Assembly (NCBI GenBank): GCA_009886095.1
Contig: VFJL01000017.1
Span: 1-53,219, forward strand
From: Nitrosomonadales bacterium
Lineage (GTDB): Bacteria > Pseudomonadota > Gammaproteobacteria > Burkholderiales > Nitrosomonadaceae
Length of the DNA: 53,219 bases
Reading direction: 5' to 3'
This document shows positions 48,034 to 53,219 of the stretch, one piece after another; the stretch's first letter is position 1, and each line of letters starts with the position of its first letter. The notes beneath the pieces were generated by a model. The model saw nothing but the letters and a program-made list of their open reading frames with translations. It was not told where the DNA came from and did no database searches. The position numbers and the translations under genes are program-made.

Positions 48034-48912
48034 ATGAAAAAATATACTTCACCACTATTGGGCGCCATTGCCGCCCTGTTCTTTCTTGCCAGCTCCGCAC
48101 TATTTATTGTCGACCAGCGCCAACATGCAATCGTATTCCAGTTAGGTGAAGTGGTCGACGTAAAAACTTTGCCGGGATTATACTTCAAGATTCCTTTCGT
48201 CCAAAACGTGCGCTACTTTGAGTCGCGCATCATGACTATGGATACGGTCGAACCGGAACGTTTCATTACTTCGGAAAAAAAGAATGTACTGGTGGACTTA
48301 TTCGTTAAGTGGCGCATCGTCGATGTAAAGCAATATTACATCAGCGTTCGCGGTGACGAGATACTGGCACAAACCCGTTTAGCCCAAACAGTAAACTCCA
48401 GCATGCGCGATGAATTTGGTAACCGCACGGTGCACGATGTAGTTTCTGGTGAACGTGACAAGATTATGGAGATCATGCGCCAAAAAGCTGATGCTGATGC
48501 CCGCAAGATTGGGGTAGAGGTAGTAGATGTGCGCCTGAAACGCGTAGATTTGCCGCAGGAAGTAAGCGAATCAGTCTACCGTCGGATGGAAGCAGAAAGA
48601 AAACGCGTGGCCAATGAATTACGCTCAACCGGTGCGGCGGAATCGGAAAAAATTCGTGCTGACGCTGACCGGCAACGTGAGGTAATTCTGGCTGAAGCTT
48701 ACCGGAAAGCTCAGGAGGTCAAGGGTGAGGGTGACGCTAAAGCCTCATCAATCTATGCTGGCGCCTTTCAGCAGAACCCAGAGTTCTATTCTTTCTACCG
48801 CAGCTTGGAAGCCTATAAACAGACCTTCAAGAACAAAGGAGATATGATGGTGCTGGAACCCGGCTCTGAGTTTTTTAAGTATCTGAAAAATCCAGGCCGA
48901 GGTGGGAAGTAG
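48034..48912 (+). CDS. hflC: FtsH protease regulator HflC
   Basis: 292 residues. N-terminal membrane anchor (about 6-24), SPFH domain (VDQRQHAIVFQLGEVVDVKTLPGLYFKIPFVQNV), ILAQTRLAQTVNSSMRDEFGNRTVHDVVSGERD and a helical C-terminal region ending FFKYLKNPG. Partner of HflK; the genes are directly adjacent with no gap. Confidence 0.97.
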   Translation: MKKYTSPLLGAIAALFFLASSALFIVDQRQHAIVFQLGEVVDVKTLPGLYFKIPFVQNVRYFESRIMTMDTVEPERFITSEKKNVLVDLFVKWRIVDVKQYYISVRGDEILAQTRLAQTVNSSMRDEFGNRTVHDVVSGERDKIMEIMRQKADADARKIGVEVVDVRLKRVDLPQEVSESVYRRMEAERKRVANELRSTGAAESEKIRADADRQREVILAEAYRKAQEVKGEGDAKASSIYAGAFQQNPEFYSFYRSLEAYKQTFKNKGDMMVLEPGSEFFKYLKNPGRGGK

Positions 48913-49035
48913 ACAGCCCCTATGAATTTAAATTTACGGGCACCCATCTTGCGGATTGACCTGATTCGCTGTATCACGCAACAAATTTACTTGTAGTTCT
49001 TAATTTGTTGAAGTGTCTGTCGGAGCTATCGCGGC

Positions 49036-49221
49036 ATGTGGGACACTTTGCTAATTGCCTTCGCGCTAATGCTGGTAATGGAAGGAATGCTGCCGTTCCT
49101 CCTACCTGCTATGTGGCGTGAAGCTTTCAAGAAACTAACCGTAGCTGGCGACGGCCAGATACGCTTTATCGGTCTGACTTCGATGCTGGCTGGACTGCTG
49201 CTGCTTTATCTTGTGAAATAA
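49036..49221 (+). CDS. DUF2065 small membrane protein
   Basis: 61 residues with two hydrophobic segments (about 4-24 and 43-60), the block LVMEGMLPFLLPAMWREAFKK and IRFIGLTSMLAGLLLLYLVK. This is the DUF2065 family, regularly placed between hflC and hisZ or purA. Function unknown; probably linked to the HflKC/FtsH complex by context only. Confidence 0.88.
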   Translation: MWDTLLIAFALMLVMEGMLPFLLPAMWREAFKKLTVAGDGQIRFIGLTSMLAGLLLLYLVK

Positions 49222-49265
49222 CTCCCGCCACCATGCTTTCATTCAATCGTATCTGAGCCATAGAC

Positions 49266-50432
49266 ATGCGTAATTGGCTCCTTCCCGAGTACATTGAGGA
49301 TATCCTGCCTGCTCAGGCCCTAGGTATTGAGACGGGGCGTCGGCACATTATAGACTGGCTGTTGGTAAATGGTTACCAGCTGGTGGGGCCGCCCCTGCTG
49401 GAGTACGTGGAGTCGCTGCTCTCAGGCACTGGTCGTGACACGAATTTACGCATGTTCAAAGTGGTTGATCAGTTGAGCGGCAGGATGATGGGTTTACGCG
49501 CAGACATGACACCCCAAGCTGCGCGCATTGATGCCCATTTACTAAACCGTAACGGCATTACCCGTCTGTGCTATGCAGGTAGTGTGCTGCATACCATACC
49601 ATCGGGATTGACCCGCACCCGTGAACCGCTCCAGATTGGCGCAGAACTATACGGCCACGCCGGATTAGAAAGTGATCTAGAAATTCAGCAACTTATGCTG
49701 CAGTCCCTGGCAATTGCCGGGATAGAAGAAATCCATCTTGATCTTGGCCATGTCGCTGTGTTTCGTAGCTTAGTTAAGCGTGCGGGAATCCCCAGTGAAA
49801 TGGAAACAGAGTTATTCGGGATACTCCAAACCAAGGATGTCTCCACTTTAGGCGAGGTCTGTACCAAGCTAGGCACGGGTATGGACAAAAATGTTCGGCA
49901 AGCATTGATGCTGCTGCCAGAATTGTACGGTGATAAGAAAGTGCTGGCACGTGCACGCAAATTTCTGCCGAACTACCCTGAAATCCTGGCAGCACTGGAT
50001 GAGCTAGAAGTAGTGGCGATGGAATTGGAGCCGCTGGTTGGTACTCTGACATTCGATCTGGCTGACTTACGAGGTTATCAGTATCACAGTGGCATGGTAT
50101 TCGCTGCCTATTCCAAAGGTTGCCCTAATGCGGTTGCTTTGGGTGGTCGCTATGATGAAATCGGCAAGGCATTTGGGAGGGCACGCCCCGCCACTGGTTT
50201 CAGTATGGACTTGCGTGAATTGGTGGGACTGGTGAAACCTGATCCCTATCCTAAAGGAATCCTTGCGCCCTACAAAAAAAATAAGGTGCTTGAGAAAAAA
50301 ATCAGGCAGCTTCGTAACGAAGGTCAAATCGTAATTATGGAATTGCCTGGACATGAAGATGATCATGATGTGTCTGACTGTGATAGACGACTGGTGATAT
50401 GCGATGGGGTCTGGAGAATAGAGAAAATTTAA
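49266..50432 (+). CDS. hisZ: ATP phosphoribosyltransferase regulatory subunit HisZ
   Basis: A histidyl-tRNA-synthetase-like protein without synthetase activity that activates the short catalytic subunit HisG in histidine synthesis. It has LLPEYIEDILPAQALGIETGRRHIIDWL, FKVVDQLSGRMMGLRADMTPQAARID, RLCYAGSVLHT and YHSGMVFAAYSKGCPNAVALGGRYDEIGKAFGRARPATGFSMDLREL. Length 388 is normal, though the last 45 residues are rich in Lys/Asp and look divergent. The usual partner order hisZ-purA is interrupted by an IS5 remnant. Confidence 0.95.
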   Translation: MRNWLLPEYIEDILPAQALGIETGRRHIIDWLLVNGYQLVGPPLLEYVESLLSGTGRDTNLRMFKVVDQLSGRMMGLRADMTPQAARIDAHLLNRNGITRLCYAGSVLHTIPSGLTRTREPLQIGAELYGHAGLESDLEIQQLMLQSLAIAGIEEIHLDLGHVAVFRSLVKRAGIPSEMETELFGILQTKDVSTLGEVCTKLGTGMDKNVRQALMLLPELYGDKKVLARARKFLPNYPEILAALDELEVVAMELEPLVGTLTFDLADLRGYQYHSGMVFAAYSKGCPNAVALGGRYDEIGKAFGRARPATGFSMDLRELVGLVKPDPYPKGILAPYKKNKVLEKKIRQLRNEGQIVIMELPGHEDDHDVSDCDRRLVICDGVWRIEKI

Positions 50433-50469
50433 ATTTAAGCTGCAGAAAGATGCGCGGAAAATCATAGAA

Positions 50470-50553
50470 ATGCCGGGGTATGCACTAACGTAATATTCTT
50501 CATGACATCTCTAATAATCTGTCATGAAATATCTCTAAGGAACAAACCGGCAT
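50470..50553. repeat. Nested inverted repeats between hisZ and the IS5 remnant
   Basis: Outer arms ATGCCGG (50470-50476) and CCGGCAT (50547-50553) enclose inner arms TTCATGACA (50499-50507) and TGTCATGAA (50520-50528). The inner stem can be extended by ATAT/ATAT past a one-base bulge. It may terminate hisZ transcripts or mark the end of an element related to the IS5 remnant 30 bp away. Confidence 0.5.
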
Positions 50554-50583
50554 AAATAAACCACTGCCATATAACAAATCATC

Positions 50584-52213
<1,630 letters not shown>

Positions 52214-52320
52214 TCCTAAGGTTACACAAAATCCAAGACACCCTCTTTAAGGCTTGTATTTCCTCAAAACCTGTGCTTACCTATGGCAAAATCTGGGTAA
52301 CCGCCGTTTTCAGGGTGATA

Positions 52321-52356
52321 CGTAAGCTCCCCTAAGAAAAATGCGGGAAGCTTACG
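52321..52356. terminator. Hairpin between convergent purA and TIGR04073 gene
   Basis: CGTAAGCTCCC pairs with GGG-A-AGCTTACG (one bulged A) around a 13-nt loop. It lies between two convergent genes and could serve both, but no strong T-tract is present. Confidence 0.5.
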
Positions 52357-52382
52357 CTACTGGTACATTCATCTCCTGTCAG

Positions 52383-52739
52383 TTACTTGCCGTAGGAAGT
52401 CTCCTTCCCAATGTCTTCCCAGATGTACCTGGGACTAACTGTGGGGCCAGTGGGAATCGGAAATGTTACCACGTCCATAACACCTAATACTGTGCGTCCA
52501 ACTACATTCAGCAAGCCTGCGAGAAATCCAGCTGTCACGCCATAAACAATGCCTTCCTTTTGACTGGCTAATATCATGGTTTTAGGAAGCTCCACAAAAC
52601 CGGTGGCCGTATTAGCGATACCACGTGTTAGCTTTTCAGCTGCTTGAGTTGGATAATTTTCTGCTTGAGCCATAACCACCTGTGGTGAGAAAAATGCTAA
52701 CGCAGATAATAGCAGCAGTGATTTAAATATCTTTTTCAT
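52383..52739 (-). CDS. Exosortase system-associated protein, TIGR04073 family
   Basis: 118 residues. Signal peptide MKKIFKSLLLLSALAFFSPQVVMAQ, then AAEKLTRGIANTATGFVELPKTMILASQKEGIVYGVTAGFLAGLLNVVGRTVLGVMDVVTFPIP, which matches the TIGR04073 pattern (repeated small residues, amphipathic segment, TFPxP). Genes of this family co-occur with exosortase/PEP-CTERM systems; no exosortase or PEP-CTERM protein is in the window. ATG 52739 gives a clean signal peptide; an in-frame start at 52802 adds a second hydrophobic stretch and is less likely. Confidence 0.85.
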   Translation of the reverse strand: MKKIFKSLLLLSALAFFSPQVVMAQAENYPTQAAEKLTRGIANTATGFVELPKTMILASQKEGIVYGVTAGFLAGLLNVVGRTVLGVMDVVTFPIPTGPTVSPRYIWEDIGKETSYGK

Positions 52740-52810
52740 CTGTAACCCCATAAAAATGAATCCGCTAATTAAAAGAAAAATTGAATTCAAATTGCCACCC
52801 AAGATGCCAA

Positions 52811-52852
52811 CTACCGTGAATTCAACGAATTTTCTCTTTTATTTCACGGTAG
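52811..52852 (+). terminator. Inverted repeat followed by T-tract
   Basis: CTACCGTGAA and TTCACGGTAG form perfect 10-bp arms (22-nt loop) followed by CTTTTTATTTT on the plus strand. No plus-strand gene lies just upstream, so it may act as a barrier against read-through toward the IS remnant or be part of the 5' region of the TIGR04073 gene. Confidence 0.45.
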
Positions 52853-53023
52853 CTTTTTATTTTAGCTCAACTCAATCAGACTCACCAGTTTGTTGACGCT
52901 AACTGTCGCGAGCTTTTAGACTTGTCCGGTTCTGAAGCACATGAATTGTCCGCTTTTATGTCGTCAGTTGGAAGCTGCGGAAGTATGCACTTCCAGCCGA
53001 CGATGGCATACCTGGCGGACTGA

Positions 53024-53219
53024 TCAGGCAGCCTGTTTTAGTTTCTGTGAAATGATCTTTCCTTTCTCATCATAGTCAGCCAGTTTGCGTGGCCCATGAA
53101 ACAACGCCAGATGACCTCTGGCATAGCGATGCACACGCACTTTGACCTTGATGTAATGACAGCGATGCCGATCTGCCGGAATCTGCAGGATCAGTGTCTC
53201 AAACCGCACACAGTTGTCA
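53024..53219 (-). mobile_element. ISNCY-like transposase C-terminus (cut by window end)
   Basis: The minus frame is open to the window edge and reads VRFETLILQIPADRHRCHYIKVKVRVHRYARGHLALFHGPRKLADYD in pieces typical of the C-terminal end of ISNCY/integrase-core transposases (KVRVHxYxxGxLALFHGPRKLAxYD). The catalytic part would lie beyond the window, so completeness cannot be judged. About 160 bp of non-coding DNA between its stop and the hairpin at 52811-52852 may contain the element end. Confidence 0.75.

Noticed and set aside
52740-52800. Sigma-54 promoter (PEP-CTERM/PrsR type) upstream of the TIGR04073 gene
   Set aside because: TGGCAT...TGGCA is suggestive, but the GG to GC distance is one base too long for a -24/-12 site.

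Overview
The window is chromosomal DNA from a betaproteobacterium, most likely of the order Nitrosomonadales (Gallionellaceae or Nitrosomonadaceae-like). This is inferred from gene order and protein style: ruvCAB beside tol-pal, ilvBHC-psd-pssA-leuA, hfq-hflX-hflK-hflC-DUF2065-hisZ-purA, proS-rppH beside a di-haem peroxidase, and an exosortase-associated TIGR04073 protein. No rRNA, tRNA or CRISPR array was seen. Remnants of insertion sequences sit at both window edges (IS630 type at the start, ISNCY-like at the end), and an IS5-type remnant lies between hisZ and purA.

Layout. 1-1.5 kb: IS630 fragment, then a yqjDEK-like stress/membrane operon. 1.7-8.5 kb (minus strand): ybgC-tolQ-tolR-tolA-tolB-pal-cpoB-queE-queC, i.e. 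the Tol-Pal envelope machine plus queuosine precursor synthesis. 8.8-17.6 kb (minus): a compact four-gene operon encoding a PLD nuclease/SNF2 helicase fusion, a large Eco57I-like adenine methylase, an ABC/OLD-like ATPase and a DUF4276 Toprim-like protein. 17.8-20.8 kb (minus): yebC-ruvC-ruvA-ruvB. 20.9-27.2 kb (minus): a minor pilin/PilY1 cluster, pilE-pilV-pilW-pilX-pilY1-fimT. 27.6-33.1 kb: thiO, ispH, a BtuF-like binding protein, a divergent DAHP synthase and miaA. 33.2-40.2 kb (plus): branched-chain amino acid and phospholipid genes. 40.3-45.3 kb: a TlpA-like thioredoxin, a lytic transglycosylase, proS, rppH and a cytochrome c peroxidase. 45.7-52.2 kb (plus): hfq, a decayed hflX, hflK, hflC, DUF2065, hisZ, IS5 remnant and purA. 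The window ends with a TIGR04073 gene and the ISNCY-like remnant.

The most notable region is the four-gene operon at 8848-17593. It sits exactly between ruvB and ybgC, which are neighbours in many proteobacteria, so it looks like a defence cassette inserted into a conserved housekeeping cluster. A 9-bp direct repeat lies just inside both edges. The genes abut or overlap by 4 bp. I read it as an ATP-dependent, PLD-type restriction-modification module carrying an ATPase/Toprim pair that resembles PARIS in architecture. A natural hypothesis is a restriction system with a built-in second-line guard. It does not match canonical DISARM, BREX or type I systems as I know them.

Other points worth a second look: two branched-chain-residue-rich leader peptides upstream of ilvB and leuA; a ruvC reading frame with no canonical start codon before its first catalytic Asp; an hflX pseudogene that lost its P-loop; a 10-G tract inside thiO; a large palindrome between pilE and thiO; and a terminator-like hairpin in the ispH leader.
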